Source: Oegoconia quadripuncta
Taxonomy: Eukaryota; Arthropoda; Insecta; Lepidoptera; Autostichidae
Assembly (NCBI GenBank): GCA_949316235.1
Contig: OX438748.1
Coordinates: 23,686,575 to 23,750,574 of the forward strand
Direction of reading: 5' to 3'
DNA: 64,000 bases
Positions 33,216 through 43,775 of this stretch are shown here, in pieces. Each line of letters starts with the position of its first letter. The stretch's first letter is position 1. The position numbers and the translations under genes were made by a program. The notes below the pieces were generated by a model. The model was not told the origin of the DNA, searched no databases, and saw only the letters and a list, made by a program, of their open reading frames with translations.

Positions 33216-33462
33216 AAAAACCACAAATTGTTCATGACAACGAGTATCTCGGGCTTGCCCTACTCTGAACCCTGGCCACGCCACTATGCATGTGAGCCAG
33301 TTTAAGCTTACCTTAAGTGTATAATGGTGTTGAGCACACGAGTACATATAAAAAGAAAAACAATTTACTAGATACAATATGTACAAATTGAGGTGCTAGG
33401 TTCTTCCAGCAAGACCCTGTGAATGTGAAGGGGTATAGGTTGGATAAGATAGACATACTATA
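33216..33462. other. No recognised gene
   Basis: Unassigned spacer between the RTE-like copy and a MITE. Confidence 0.35.
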
Positions 33463-33486
33463 CAGGGCGAAATTGAATTCGTGTAA

Positions 33487-33955
33487 TTTTTTTTTTATGC
33501 TTAACGGGTTGGTACTTGACCTCAATCACACCTGATGTTAAGTGAAGATAATAAATAATAAATAAATAAATATCCTTGGACATACACACAGCGCCATCTA
33601 GTTCCACTTTAAGCAACTATAGCCTTGTGTTGTGGATACTAGATGGTTGATACACTACATAAATATATTTTTTTTTTGTAAATTAATACTTATTATAAAT
33701 GGAAACATCCATAACTCGGGTACACATGTCCGTATTCATCATACAAACATATGCCCCTAGCGGGATACGAACCCGCGACCTTTTGGTATAGTGGTCAGAG
33801 TTTCTAACCACTACACCAAACAGGTCGTCAGATACACCAAACAGATAAGGTCGAAGGTGGAAGCGTACTGACCCGGAAAACCCCAACTCATTTGGAGGAC
33901 TGGCTATCTTATCTCTGACAACCGGAACACAACAATGGTGTTAACATTGCTGGTG
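33487..33955 (-). mobile_element. SINE family A inserted in MITE D, itself interrupted
   Basis: T-run, GACCTCAATCACACCTGATG, then a break at 33548. It resumes at 33866 with AAGGTCGAAGGTGGAAGCG and stops inside the body (AATGGTGTTAACATTGCTG), so it is 5'-truncated. Confidence 0.8.
33548..33865 (-). mobile_element. SINE family B inserted in SINE A
   Basis: Complete minus copy from the AATAAATAAATAAAT tail to CAAACAGGTCGTCA. An AGATAA-like duplication lies on both sides of the junction. Confidence 0.8.
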
Positions 33956-34151
33956 TTCCCATTAACTGGTGACGCTACTCTGCATTACGAACAACTTTCC
34001 CCAAGGAATCACAGTCGAACTCGGTCAACAAATTTTCGATTACCCGGACAAAGTAAACCATTCTGAAACCACCTTTAGTATGGAAGTCCAACAATTTTCA
34101 GCTGAAATCGGATGTGGTTCCTAGAGGAACGTTGTTCTTATCAGGACTGGA

Positions 34152-34464
34152 GTCACCAGTAGACTGGAATTACATGAATTAATTTCACCTTGTATGTGCA
34201 CAAAAAAAAAGAATTAAATTAAAATCACATAAAAGACTATACCCTAATGGTTCTGTTTATACTTTTTTTATACTCCAATAAAAGTGTAAATGTGATGTTC
34301 GTATTCATGAGTATAGTCACCAGTAAACAGGAATTACATGAATTAATTTCACCTTGTATATGTGCACAAAAAAAAAAAAGAATTAAATTAAAATCACATA
34401 AAAGACTATACCCTAATGGTTCTGTTTATACTTTTTTTATACTCCAATAAAAGTGTAAATGTGA
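34152..34464. repeat. Direct tandem duplication of about 160 bp
   Basis: 34152-34315 and 34316-34464 are near-identical, both starting GTCACCAGTA and containing AGACTATACCCTAATGGTTC. The unit includes the right end of MITE D plus flanking DNA, so the duplication is younger than the MITE. Confidence 0.85.
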
Positions 34465-34781
34465 CTTGTATAAGATAATGGTACCAAAAATCTCTTAGCT
34501 TACCCTCTTAGTTTGGAGGAAATTGCGATGGGTCGTTAATAACAGGATGTGAGGCCGCTCTTTAACTTCCGGGGAAACCTGGGGACAAGATTATGCCTTG
34601 AAAGCCTTTAGAAATACCTTTGATAAAATGTGTCGGGAAACTTTCACCGCCTGTACGTCTTGTTAGTGAGTCGATGACAAAAATATCAAATTATTGAGGA
34701 CCAGAATGTGGCCACACGTACAGTATTGTCTGTAGCATCATAGAGGTATATAAGTAACGCCTGTACTGTGTCTCTAATATA
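34465..34781. other. No recognised gene
   Basis: Unassigned; no coding signal seen. Confidence 0.35.
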
Positions 34782-35202
34782 TTAGGTCCTTACCTATGAA
34801 ATTGGCGTTTCGTATGAAGAATTTCATTAAGACTGTTTTCTCCATACAAACATTTTTGTTTTTTTTTTTGGACAAGGCAAATCCAAATTTAGCTAAAGTT
34901 TGTATTATCGGATAACATTACGTTAAGTATAGGCAGCGTTAATTTTTAAAAGTAACCGCTTTATAAAAGTTTCAGCGTACTTATCTAAGAAATAATTATG
35001 GGAAGCACATGGAAAGAGCTATGTTCAAATTTTTTTATTATGTGATTTAGCCCAGAAATTAAAAAATAGTTCAAGTGAAACCTTGTAATAATATTCCAAT
35101 TTCCAAATAAAAAACAAATTTCGATATAGCTTTGAAAATCGCAGGAATTGGTACATATGATTAACGAAGAAAAAAAACTCCAATTTCATAGGTAAACACC
35201 CA
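34782..35202 (+). mobile_element. Mariner-type MITE, copy C
   Basis: 421 bp, ends TTAGGTCCTTACCTATGAAA and ATAGGTAAACACCCAA, TA at 34780-34781 and 35203-35204. Same orientation as copy A and longer by about 23 bases. Confidence 0.85.
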
Positions 35203-35410
35203 ATATTATAAATGCATTTTTATTCTTGTTACGGGGATCACGATTCGATTCCCATTATAGTATGTGTAAAATCGGGTAAGGAAATATTCAGTTACAGTTC
35301 AAACGATTTAGATATTTAGCGCCTGATACAATAATAAGTTTGAAGTCAATTGCTGTAGCAGAACATGTATACCGGATGAGATTTTTTACCGTAAGGAAAA
35401 AAAAGTCTTT

Positions 35411-35750
35411 TACAGGATGCACTTCGGTAAGTGTTGGAATTACACAATCTTATTCCACCATCGCCATTTCATCTTCGGACTATTGGGCGCGGGGAGGGAT
35501 TCCACCCGTATGTAGTTAACATACCGAATATTCGCACTAAGCGGTTCGACTCTTCATTCATAATGCGAACAGCCAAGGCTTGGAACTCCCTTCCAGCGTC
35601 AGTCTTTCCTGAATCCTACAACCTTGGGATCTTCAAGAGCAGGGTGAATAGGCATCTACTGAGATCGCGTGCTTTATCTGCGGCCACATCGTCACTTTCC
35701 ATCAGTTGAAATTGTGGTCAAACGCGTATCCAGTTAACCATCAAAAAAAT
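35411..35750 (+). pseudogene. CR1/Zenon-like LINE C-terminus, best copy
   Basis: The frame reads LELHNLIPPSPFHLR, GEGFHPYVVNIPNIRTKRFD, then AKAWNSLPASVFPESYNLGI and FKSRVNRHLLRSRAL, with a stop at about 35709 and a 3' end TTAACCATCAAAAAAATTG. AWNSLPxxVFPxxYNLxxFKxxVNxHL is a hallmark of CR1-type LINE ends. The copy is open over about 90 codons but has no polymerase region. Confidence 0.85.
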
Positions 35751-35839
35751 TGGGCATATTAGGTAAGTGAAATAGCAGTTATTGGCAAGGGAGTTTTTTT
35801 TTTTTTTTTCAAAAATACCATCGAATAAAGCTATACGGG

Positions 35840-36060
35840 ACTGCCCTGGCGAGGGTGAATACCTGGGTCATATCGTAACAGAGGATCTGAAGGATGAACT
35901 GGACATTGAGCGGGAGCGTGGGTTGTCGTTCAGAAGCAATATGCTCGCCCGTAGATTTGTTCGATGTACAGACCAAGTTAAAATTACCCTTTTCAATGCG
36001 TTCGTCAATCATTCTATGGGTGAGATATACGCAGAATCTCAGGTTTCATGATCATAATTG
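35840..36060 (+). pseudogene. LINE RT C-terminal fragment (LARRF type)
   Basis: The frame contains EYLGHIVTEDLKDELDIERE, then NMLARRFVRCTDQVKITLFN. The same block (AGGAGCAATATGCTTGCCCG) occurs at 41260-41650, where it is followed by its 3' tail. YLGHIVTED is the conserved post-polymerase segment of LINE RTs. A frame change follows the last block. Confidence 0.75.
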
Positions 36061-36239
36061 TCTGTGGGTAATTGGTCTGTAATTGCCACCTTGTAGATTT
36101 AAGGTAATCGGATTCGTGTTCCATCAGAGGCAGACCTAATGGTTTTACAGAACGAGGTAATCCTCGTTCTGCCCGAGCCACCTTTTACCACGAGACGTGC
36201 ACCGTATCAGTCGCTCGGAACGCCCACCCCCCTCTTCGA
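36061..36239. other. Possible LINE 3' region
   Basis: GC-richer sequence with an inverted pair (GAACGAGGTAA / CCTCGTTCTG). Unassigned. Confidence 0.3.
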
Positions 36240-36382
36240 TACATATATAAATGAAAAACATCTATAACTCGGGTACACATGTCCGTATTCATCATACAAA
36301 CATATGCCCCTAGCGAGTTTCGAACCCGCGACCTTCTGGTATAGCAATCAGCGTTTGTAACCACTACACCAAACAGGTCGTC
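36240..36382 (-). mobile_element. SINE family B, head half
   Basis: From ATATATAAATGAAAAACATC to CACCAAACAGGTCGTC, with the B box GAGTTTCGAACCC. The tail half is missing. Confidence 0.75.
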
Positions 36383-36774
36383 TTATATTGTGACCGGATT
36401 GTACCTACCCATTTAAAATGTTGGTGCTCCAACACCTCTAACATTATTAACGTAAAACGTCGACTGTAACGAAAGGTAATCGCCAGAATAACTCTTCGAC
36501 CCTTTTCTGTAGTGTCCAAATGAAGGGTAATCTAATTTGCATATATAGATATTTTACGAGCTGATTTCATTTTATATCGGACTTTTCTCAAAGAACTTGC
36601 ACCATTAGCCGTAAAATATTGTTGTTTGATAAACTTTCCTTTTTGCATTCCTTTGGTAATTTCTGGCTTTAAAGTCATAGAGATTTCTTTTTCTATTTAT
36701 GGTCTCCCTTGGCTATAATAAATAAATAAAAATAAAATAAATATCTTTGCACATAAGCTTTGCAAAATAAATAT
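36383..36774. other. No recognised gene
   Basis: AT-rich spacer with an AATAAAATAAAT run at 36721-36750. Confidence 0.35.
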
Positions 36775-36990
36775 CGGGGGATCGAATCCCGCTAGGGGCA
36801 TGTGTTTGTGTGATGAACACGGACATTTGTACCTGAGTTATGGATGTTTTCATTTATAATAAGTATTTATTTACAAAAAAAATATAATTATTTATGTAGT
36901 ATATATTATATCAACCATCTGGTATCCCCAACACAAGCCTATATGGCGCTGAGTGTATGTCTAAGGATAGTTATTGATTTATTAATTTAT
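36775..36990 (+). mobile_element. SINE family B, head-truncated
   Basis: Starts at GATCGAATCCCGCTAGGGGC; the body and tail follow with a deletion in the GTGGAACTAG block. Confidence 0.75.
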
Positions 36991-37420
36991 TCATGGACAC
37001 GCTTTTTTATTAGCTTCATTTACAAATGACTAACGAATTTTCGAAGTCAATTTTAACCTACTTCTAATTACGGTATTGTAATGAAATTTGGTATGTATAT
37101 GTAGCTTAGATTATAATACTATAATTTGGTATATTGGGGCTGATCTGAGTCAGGAGGTGGATGATGGAACTCTTCAGTGGCTAGTAGTAAACCCTTCAAG
37201 TTTGGCCTTACATGATTCGTTTTGACGAGTCCAATATATTGCACTTGGTGATGACGGTCTGATGACTCTACCGTGTTTTTTTTTAACTGAATTTTCTATT
37301 AATATAGGTACTGGTTACTACATCATAACAATTCAATACATACTGAAATACCAATGCTCATCTCCACTTTGTGCAATAATTTCATTTATGGATTAAAAAC
37401 ATTTCTCTATAAGCCAATTA
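36991..37420. other. No recognised gene
   Basis: TAATGAAATTTGGTATGTAT at about 37079 resembles the inner motif of the Helitron-like repeat; otherwise unassigned. Confidence 0.35.
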
Positions 37421-37572
37421 ATTATTTTTTTATGCACAACGGATTGGTACTTAGCCTTAATCACACCTGATGTTAAGTAAAGATGAGGTCGAAGGTGGAA
37501 GCGTACTGACCCGGAAACCCCAACACATTTCGAGGACTTATCAATGACAACCGGAACACAACAATGCTATTG
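37421..37572 (-). mobile_element. SINE family A, 5'-truncated
   Basis: T-run, TTAATCACACCTGATGTTAA, body up to ACCGGAACACAACAATGC with a small deletion around TTGGGGGACTGGC. Confidence 0.75.
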
Positions 37573-37754
37573 TTTAAAATACAGTTTAAAATATTTTATT
37601 TTTTTGTCTGAAACACAGGAAAACGTAGTTCAGGCACCAATGTTTTGCATACTTATGTAAGTTTTTCTTTGTAATTCCAGTTTTGTAAATTAAGTAATAA
37701 TTAAAGATTATTATTATTGTTCACCCGTGCATTCATGGCACAGTCACATTCGCT

Positions 37755-37815
37755 TTTCGTTTCGATTAGTGAAGTTAAGCAATTTCTGGCGCGGTCATTG
37801 GATGGGTGACCACTA
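37755..37815 (+). pseudogene. 5S rRNA-like fragment
   Basis: GATTAGTGAAGTTAAGCAAT and GCGCGGTCATTGGATGGGTG followed by ACC match the middle and 3' part of eukaryotic 5S rRNA, including the internal control region (GAAGTTAAGC and GGATGGGTGACC). A few bases are missing before TTGGATGG, and the 5' third does not match. It is a pseudogene or a 5S-derived SINE head, not a working gene. Confidence 0.65.
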
Positions 37816-38029
37816 GTGGCATTTTAATACGAGTGTTTGGAGGACACATTTAATGGTACTAAGGATACAAACTTGTGTCATTTGTACCATTAATGGTACT
37901 AGCCAATGGTACTGCTGTCATAAGTCGATTATGTCTACACAACGTCGTCAAACACGTAACGTAATTCCCATAGTTTTTCATCGGGGGGTTGTAAGTGATG
38001 ATGATAACGATGGATGATAATTCTTTTTC

Positions 38030-38660
38030 GATGACGACCGATTGGTGCAGTGGATAGTGACCCTCTCAGCGAAACCAACGGTTGCAGGTTTGAATCCCGT
38101 GACGGGTAAATGTTTGTGAGATGAATATGAACATTTATTCCTGCGTCATGGATGTTTATATTTTTTTTTATGGTTAACTGGATACGCATTTGGCCACAAT
38201 CTCACCTGATGGGAGGTGACGATGTGGCCGAAGATGAAGCATGCGATCTCAGTAGATGCCTATTCACCCTGCTCTTGAAGATCCCAAGGTTGTAGAATGC
38301 AGGAAAGACTGACGCCGGAAGGGAGTTCCATGCCTTGGCTGTTCGCATTATGAATGAAGATCGAACCGCTTAGTGCGAATGTTCGGTATGTTAACTACAT
38401 ATAGGTGGAATCCCTCCCCGCGCCTAGTATTCCGAAGCTGGAATGGCGATGGTGGAATACGATTATGTAATTCCAACGCACACTCATTGAAGTGCATCCT
38501 GTAAAAGACTGAAAGACAGGCGACCTTGCGACGGTGTTCGAGGCTCTGCAATTTGCAATTATATACATATTTATGTATGTTTATCCCTATCTAGTATCAA
38601 TAGACTTTAGTTTGTGGGACTAGATGATTGGTGTAAGTGTCCGAAATATTTTGATTGATA
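38030..38660 (+). mobile_element. SINE family B (variant III) split by a LINE
   Basis: Left part 38030-38162 holds GACGACCGATTGGTGCAGTG and the damaged B box GGTTTGAATCCC. It resumes at 38553 with ATATACATATTTATG and ends at GTGTCCGAAATATT. The LINE at 38163-38552 interrupts it. Confidence 0.8.
38163..38552 (-). mobile_element. CR1/Zenon-like LINE 3' fragment inside SINE B
   Basis: T-run start, full tail, then coding sequence for LEHRRKVACLSVF, LELHNRIPPSPFQLR and RTKRFDLHS. One base is missing near GAATGAAGATCG, which shifts the frame. Confidence 0.85.
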
Positions 38661-38952
38661 TCGCAACGATTCCCATTTATACCTCCTTAGTACAGGGAGA
38701 AATGGTTGAAAGACTAGTAGGTATTAGTTCAACGTGGAGAGAATTTTTCAACAGTTTTCTCGGAGGCGAGATAGAATCCGTGTTAACGCACCAAATCCCC
38801 CTTTAACGGTTGAAATCTTGTAGCTTTTACATTTATTTACCTAGAATAAATTATTTCAAAGTTTTATGCCGTGGCTTATCTTTGCCATTTTACATTTAGA
38901 ATGAAAGTTTTCTTCAGTTAAAGGTGTTTACGATAAGTGCTCGATTTGAAAT
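38661..38952. other. No recognised gene
   Basis: A short plus-strand frame (38624-38806) has no family signature or splice context. Left as unassigned. Confidence 0.3.
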
Positions 38953-39010
38953 TTGGGGGACTGGCTATCTTATCTCTGACAACCGGAACACAACAATGCT
39001 ATTAACATTA
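38953..39010 (-). mobile_element. SINE family A body fragment
   Basis: TTTGGGGGACTGGCTATCTT through AACAATGCTATTAACATT only. Confidence 0.65.
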
Positions 39011-39239
39011 CAGAGAACAAGAACAGAGAACTGTTTTAAGATAGGTACTCAATCTTTTGGGTCTGGTGTTAACCTCCAACCCGAATTTTGGGACCTTCAT
39101 AGAATCGAACGCTAAAACAGCAGCTAAGAAGCTTGGCATTCACCTTAAGGCCATATTTCACCCCAAAACAGCTTTTGGCACTGTCCCATGCACACTTCGC
39201 TCATGCATGGAATAATACTGTCACCTCTGCGATGATTCA

Positions 39240-39527
39240 GCCAAGTACCATCCTGTCTCTCAGTCTTTCGGTGAGTGTGTGTTGGAATTACATAATCTTA
39301 TTCCACCGTCGCCATTTCATCTTCGGACTACGAGGCGTGGGGAGGGATTCCACCCATACATATGGGTGGAATCCCTCCCCACGCCGCTATGTTAACTACA
39401 TAATTAACATAGCGACATTCGTACTAAGCGGTTCGACTCTTCATTTATAATGCAAAGACCTAAGGCATGGGACTCCCTTGCAGCATCAGTCTTTTATCTA
39501 CCTTGAGATCTTCAGAGCAGGGTTAAT
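39240..39527 (+). mobile_element. CR1/Zenon-like LINE fragment, rearranged
   Basis: Coding block for LELHNLIPPSPFHLR, then a hairpin-like inverted repeat, then TAAGCGGTTCGACTCTTC and a shortened tail. The inverted segment copies part of the element in the opposite direction. Confidence 0.75.
39334..39385. repeat. 52-bp palindrome inside LINE copy
   Basis: 25-base perfect arms around a 2-base spacer (CCCATA-CA-TATGGG at the centre), made by inversion of the stretch starting GGCGTGGGGAGGGATTCC. A second 10-bp-arm inverted repeat (GCTATGTTAA...TTAACATAGC) follows at 39386-39413. Confidence 0.9.
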
Positions 39528-39612
39528 CAACCGCCTCCGTGGCTCAATGTAAACAACATTGGGTTTACGATTCGGAGGTCGCGGGTTCGATCCCCAGCGG
39601 GGTACATGGTTA
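39528..39612 (+). mobile_element. SINE family A, head only
   Basis: CCGCCTCCGTGGCTCAATGT with an intact B box GGTTCGATCCCC, ending shortly after GGGGTACATGGTTAAG. The rest is absent. Confidence 0.75.
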
Positions 39613-40271
39613 AGTAGATGTTTGAAGTTATAATACTTTAGGGCCTAGGATAATTTAGAGATAAAGACGAATCCAATGATTACCTCCTTTGTTCAAATCG
39701 GAAAAGTAGTTCAGAATTAACCTCAATTCTAAGAAATGACATGATTTTGAATCAACATGGCGCCCATGGGTACCATATCCAATTTTTTTATAGCCTATAA
39801 CACTTGTGACGTTATAACGAACTCAACGACACCTCATTTATCACAATCGATTCAGTAGTTTGATCGCTATGATGGAACGTCTACACGCACATATATACGT
39901 ACATACACACATACATTCATACATAGAGTGATAAAATCATAATCGGGTAAGACACTTTTCTTTTTTTTTTTATGCACAACTATAAATTTAAAATTTAGAA
40001 TACAAATGATTCGAAACGGCTTGACCAATTTCCATTCAACATGGCTAGGAACGTAACCCTTTCAACTTAAATAGAAAAAAAAGTCAAACTTTAGAAAACC
40101 ATCAAAAGACTAAGATGTCATCGATATACATTAAAATACTGTGTTAGAAGCTAAATATTTTCGAAACAGCATAATCGATCACAAAAAAATACATATTGAT
40201 TATCCTATAAAAATTGGGTTTTATTTATTAGTACCGATTATTATTTATAAGATACATACAAAAAAAAAAAA
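39613..40271. other. No recognised gene
   Basis: AT-rich spacer with a T-run and TATGCACAAC at about 39960-39980, a bare SINE-A tail remnant. Confidence 0.35.
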
Positions 40272-40795
40272 AAATTGGAGTTATATCACCTATGTGATTA
40301 TTTATTTCCGAGGTGATCATAGTTGACTAATAAATTCCACTTTGTTCACCTGGGTGATATCACCCAGGTGATTTATTTCCGAGGTGAACAAAGTTGACTA
40401 ATAAATTCCACTTTGTTCACCTGGGTGATATCACCCAGGTGATTTATTTCCGAGGTGATCATAGTTGACTAATAAATTCCACTTTGTTCACGTGGGTGAT
40501 ATCACACAGGTGATTTATTTCCGAGGTGAACAAAGTTGACTAATAAATTCCACTTTGTTCACCTCGGTGAAATCACCCAGGTGATTTATTTCCGCGGTGA
40601 TCATAGTTGACTAATAAATTCCACTTTGTTCACCTGGGTGATATCACCTAGGTGATTTATTTCCGAGGTGATCATAGTTGACTAATAAATTCCACTTTGT
40701 TCACCTGGGTGATATCACCCAGGTGATTTATTTCCGAGGTGAACAAAGTTGACTAATAAATTCCACTTTGTTCACCTGGGTGAACATAGTGGAAT
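40272..40795. repeat. 71-bp palindromic satellite, seven units
   Basis: AGTTGACTAATAAATTCCAC recurs at 40321, 40392, 40463, 40534, 40605, 40676 and 40747, exactly 71 bases apart. Each unit holds a palindrome (CACCTGGGTGAT/ATCACCCAGGTG) and, in one of two variants, a second inverted pair GGTGAACAAAGT...ACTTTGTTCACC. The other variant has GGTGATCATAGT instead. No gene inside. Confidence 0.95.
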
Positions 40796-41259
40796 AATCC
40801 ATCGATTTTCATCAGTCTTAGCTAACAACCTATCTTCTTCTTTAGTCTTTATGATAAAAATCCACACTCAAATCTGACCGCACATTACTGAGAGAGATCA
40901 AGACAAAGACATACCTAGTTAAATATGGTTTAAAAATAGAAGCACCCCAATTAACAATTTAATGATGATACTGGTCTTAAATAGTGAAACTGGTAATTAA
41001 ATAAGCCCATAAGGCGTATCATAAATCTGTGCCGCGAATACCGACCGCGGATTAGGAGGTACCTACCCGCTAAACTCGGATTAAGGGACCGTTCGTTACA
41101 CCACTGGCTCTTCTTTCTTCCATTCTTTTGTTGTAACGAGTCTGTCGAATTAAAAATTTTAAATCACTCTTAACTAATATTTAAACGCAGGTCATATAGA
41201 CGTATATATTTTCTATTATAATATTATGTAAAAAGAAATGTACCTGTGTAGCATATCGT
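40796..41259. other. No recognised gene
   Basis: Unassigned sequence between the satellite and a LINE copy. Confidence 0.35.
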
Positions 41260-41880
41260 GACATAGTCGAGAGGGAGCGCAGGGCATAGAGAGGAGCAAT
41301 ATGCTTGCCCGAAGATTCGCACGATGTACTGCAGACGTCAAAGTGACCCTATTTAAAGCGTTCTGTCAGTCATTTTACTCCAGTGGCTTGTGGGTAGCAT
41401 ACACGCGTTGAGCCTACAACGTCCTGCGTGTTTAGTACAACAATGCCTTCAGGATGCTGTTGGGACTGTCAAAATGTTTGCGGAGGCACGCACAGATGGC
41501 TTTCACGCTATACCTAATGCGTAAGAAATCCGCCTCTATGCTGCAGCGTCTATGCACCAGTGGTAACAGCATCCTGAAAATGATTTCTGGCAGACCGGAT
41601 TGCCCCATTCAGAAACACTGGGTGGAGTTAGTTATAGGTTCAAGGTGTTAATTAACGTATGTATTTATATGGGTGATTTATTTATTTTATTAAAATTAGT
41701 TTATCGTGCACGCTACCTACATGTCATGTGCATAATGCTTCCTAACCCAAAGGTTGCCTGGAAGAGATCGCTTTTAGTGATAAGGCCGCCAAATTGTACT
41801 ATCCCCTTTTTCTTATTTCTTTTTATGCTTCTTATTGTTGTACAATAAAGAATATTTTGTTTGTTGTTTGTTTGTTGTTA
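41260..41880 (+). pseudogene. LINE RT C-terminus plus 3' tail
   Basis: Degraded coding sequence (GGAGCAATATGCTTGCCCGA encodes SNMLAR; later frames give SASMLQRL and NSILKMISGRPDCPIQKHW) runs into the untranslated tail GATAAGGCCGCC...AATAAAGAATATTTTGTTTG. Stops and frameshifts disable it. It links the AAGGCCGCC tails elsewhere to an RT family. Confidence 0.8.
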
Positions 41881-42241
41881 ATCTTAAAAAATCATGTTGC
41901 CCTACGTATTTCCTAAATTAACAATACTAATCTAGTATACTAAGTACAAATTGTTACTAACTCACTAATAAATTATGGATTGTATGATCTGAAATAAAAA
42001 TTTATTTATTTATTTATATCCAACTATCTGTATTCATCAAAAAAAAATTTCATCGACAAGCGGTAAGATAACATTCGTTACTTCTTATTAGGGAAAAAAT
42101 ATATTAAGTTATCGCATCTAGAGCATGTCTGTATGTGTACCATCTTAAGTAAGCCACATGCCTAGCAGCAATGTGTTGCATTAGATAAGAAAAAGAAGTA
42201 TGCTTAATGCGAGACAGGAATAATCACAGTCAAATTAGGTT
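41881..42241. other. No recognised gene
   Basis: AT-rich; TTTATTTATTTATTTAT at about 42000. Nothing supported. Confidence 0.35.
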
Positions 42242-42253
42242 TTTAAGAATATG

Positions 42254-42555
42254 TCGCCCAGGCGGTGGGTCGGGGGGCCCACCGCCACACACGGGCAAAA
42301 GACTGAGGGTGTCTCCCATGAACCGGGGCACCCTACAACGGCCGGAAGGCACGCGTAAACGTGCCTAGCGTTGGGGCGGTGGCAGTGGTATTCGTCAGGG
42401 AGCCTGCACCGCCCTTCATAGACGCAGAGGGTTCATCGCTGGGTTTTAGTGGGTATACCGGGCAATCGCCTGGGAGTCCCACATAACTGCGCAGCTCCCC
42501 CCCGAAACGCGGAACGCTTTTCCCAGCGTCAAAAAAAAAAAAAAAAAAAAAGGTC
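42254..42555 (+). mobile_element. R1-like LINE 3' end with target duplication
   Basis: A GC-rich 300-bp insert is flanked by the 12-bp duplication TTTAAGAATATG (42242-42253 and 42556-42567) and ends in a long A-run. It contains GGGTTTTAGTGGGTATACC and GGGAGTCCCACATAAC, shared with 32293-32488 and 54427-54955. Its base composition is very unlike its surroundings. Confidence 0.75.
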
Positions 42556-42807
42556 TTTAAGAATATGACCCTATCTAAACGCCCATTTGTAACGGTCTAC
42601 TATTAGACATAACCCTCTATCATGACGCGTTTTTTATCTCATGCCAAGGATGGATTTCTGGCTGGCTGGGTTGGAGATTTGGAGATTTTTTTTGGAATAT
42701 CCGCGCCAAAGACTCTGCTGGCCATTAATGATTTACAACAATCACAATCCCTTAGTCTCCTTTAAAAACATCTCCTCCTCCACCTCCTAGAAAACAAATG
42801 GCCTAAA

Positions 42808-43362
42808 CCGCCACCGTGGCTCAATGTAAACTACATATAAATAAATAAATAAATATTTCGGTCACTTACTTCAATCATCTACTCCCAAACTAAGCAAAGC
42901 TTGTGCTGTGGATACTAGATAATGGAGAAATATACATAAATATTTATATAAACGTTCATGACTCGGAAATAAATGTTCGTATTCATCACACAAACATTTA
43001 CCTCTAGCGGGATTTGAACCTGCAACCGTTGGTTTCGTTGATAAGGTCACTATCTACTGCACCAATCGGTCATCGGGTTTATAGAGTTTACGAATCGAAT
43101 GTCGTGGGTTAGATCCCCAGCGGGGTACATGTTTAGTAATCAGTTTGGTCGGTGGTAGGGCTAGCTACCATCATCATAGCTAAGATTGCCGCCAAACAGC
43201 AGTATTAATTGCATTGTTGTGTTCCGGTTGTCAGAGATAAGAAAGCCGGTCTCCCAAATACGATGGAATTTCCGGGTCAGTACGTTTCCACCTTCGGTTT
43301 CATCTTCACTTAACATCAGGTGTGATTGAAGCCAAGAGCTAACCCATAGTGCATAAAAAAGA
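42808..43362 (+). mobile_element. SINE family A split by SINE B
   Basis: Head CCGCCACCGTGGCTCAATGT (42808-42833), interruption, then GTTTACGAATCGAATGTCGT, B box GGTTAGATCCCC, body and tail to 43362. Confidence 0.8.
42834..43077 (-). mobile_element. SINE family B (variant III) inside SINE A
   Basis: ATAAATAAATAAATA tail, AACATTTACCTCTAGCGGG, B box GGGATTTGAACC and the end ACCAATCGGTCATC. Complete. Confidence 0.8.
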
Positions 43363-43398
43363 ACATGCCAACCATTCTTCTATAAACCGTCATTCATA

Positions 43399-43775
43399 TT
43401 TGACGACCTGTTTGGTGTAGTGGTTAGCAACTCTGACCACTATACCAAAAGGTTGCGGGTTCGAATCGTTAGGGGCATATGTTTGTGTGATGAATACCCG
43501 AACATGTGTTTGTTTGTTTGTTTGTTTGTAAACGCTTTATTGTACAAAAAGGCAATACATTAATTTTGCATTGATACATAAATTGAGTACAACGTGTGAA
43601 TTGTGTACCCGAATTATTGATGTTTTTATTTAATAAGTATTTATTTACAAAAAAAAAATGTATTTATGTAGTTATATCAACCATCTAGTATCCACAACAC
43701 AAGCCTATAGTTGCTTACTGTGGAACTAGATGGCGCTGTGTGTATGTCTAAGGATATTTATTTATTATTTATTGA
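43399..43775 (+). mobile_element. SINE family B, interrupted
   Basis: Head GACGACCTGTTTGGTGTAG, B box GGTTCGAATC (lacking the following CCGC), a LINE-tail insertion at 43506-43607, then the usual body and ATTT tail. Confidence 0.8.
43506..43607 (-). mobile_element. LINE tail inserted in SINE B
   Basis: (TTTG)n, AACGCTTTATTGTACAAAAA; only about 100 bases of a minus-strand 3' end. GTGT-type bases duplicate at the junction. Confidence 0.6.

Larger units (their letters stand above)
33463..34192 (+). mobile_element. MITE family D with nested SINEs
   Basis: Left end CAGGGCGAAATTGAATTCGT (33463-33486), remainder 33956-34192, right end TTCACCTTG. The arms GAATTCGTGTAATTCC...ACTGGTGAC are inverted repeats of about 40 bp. 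TA flanks suggest Tc1/mariner type, with about 260 bp of its own sequence and no coding region. Confidence 0.65.

Noticed and set aside
40272..40795. CRISPR-like array
   Set aside because: The spacing is regular, but the whole 71-bp unit is repeated with no unique spacers, and the genome is eukaryotic.
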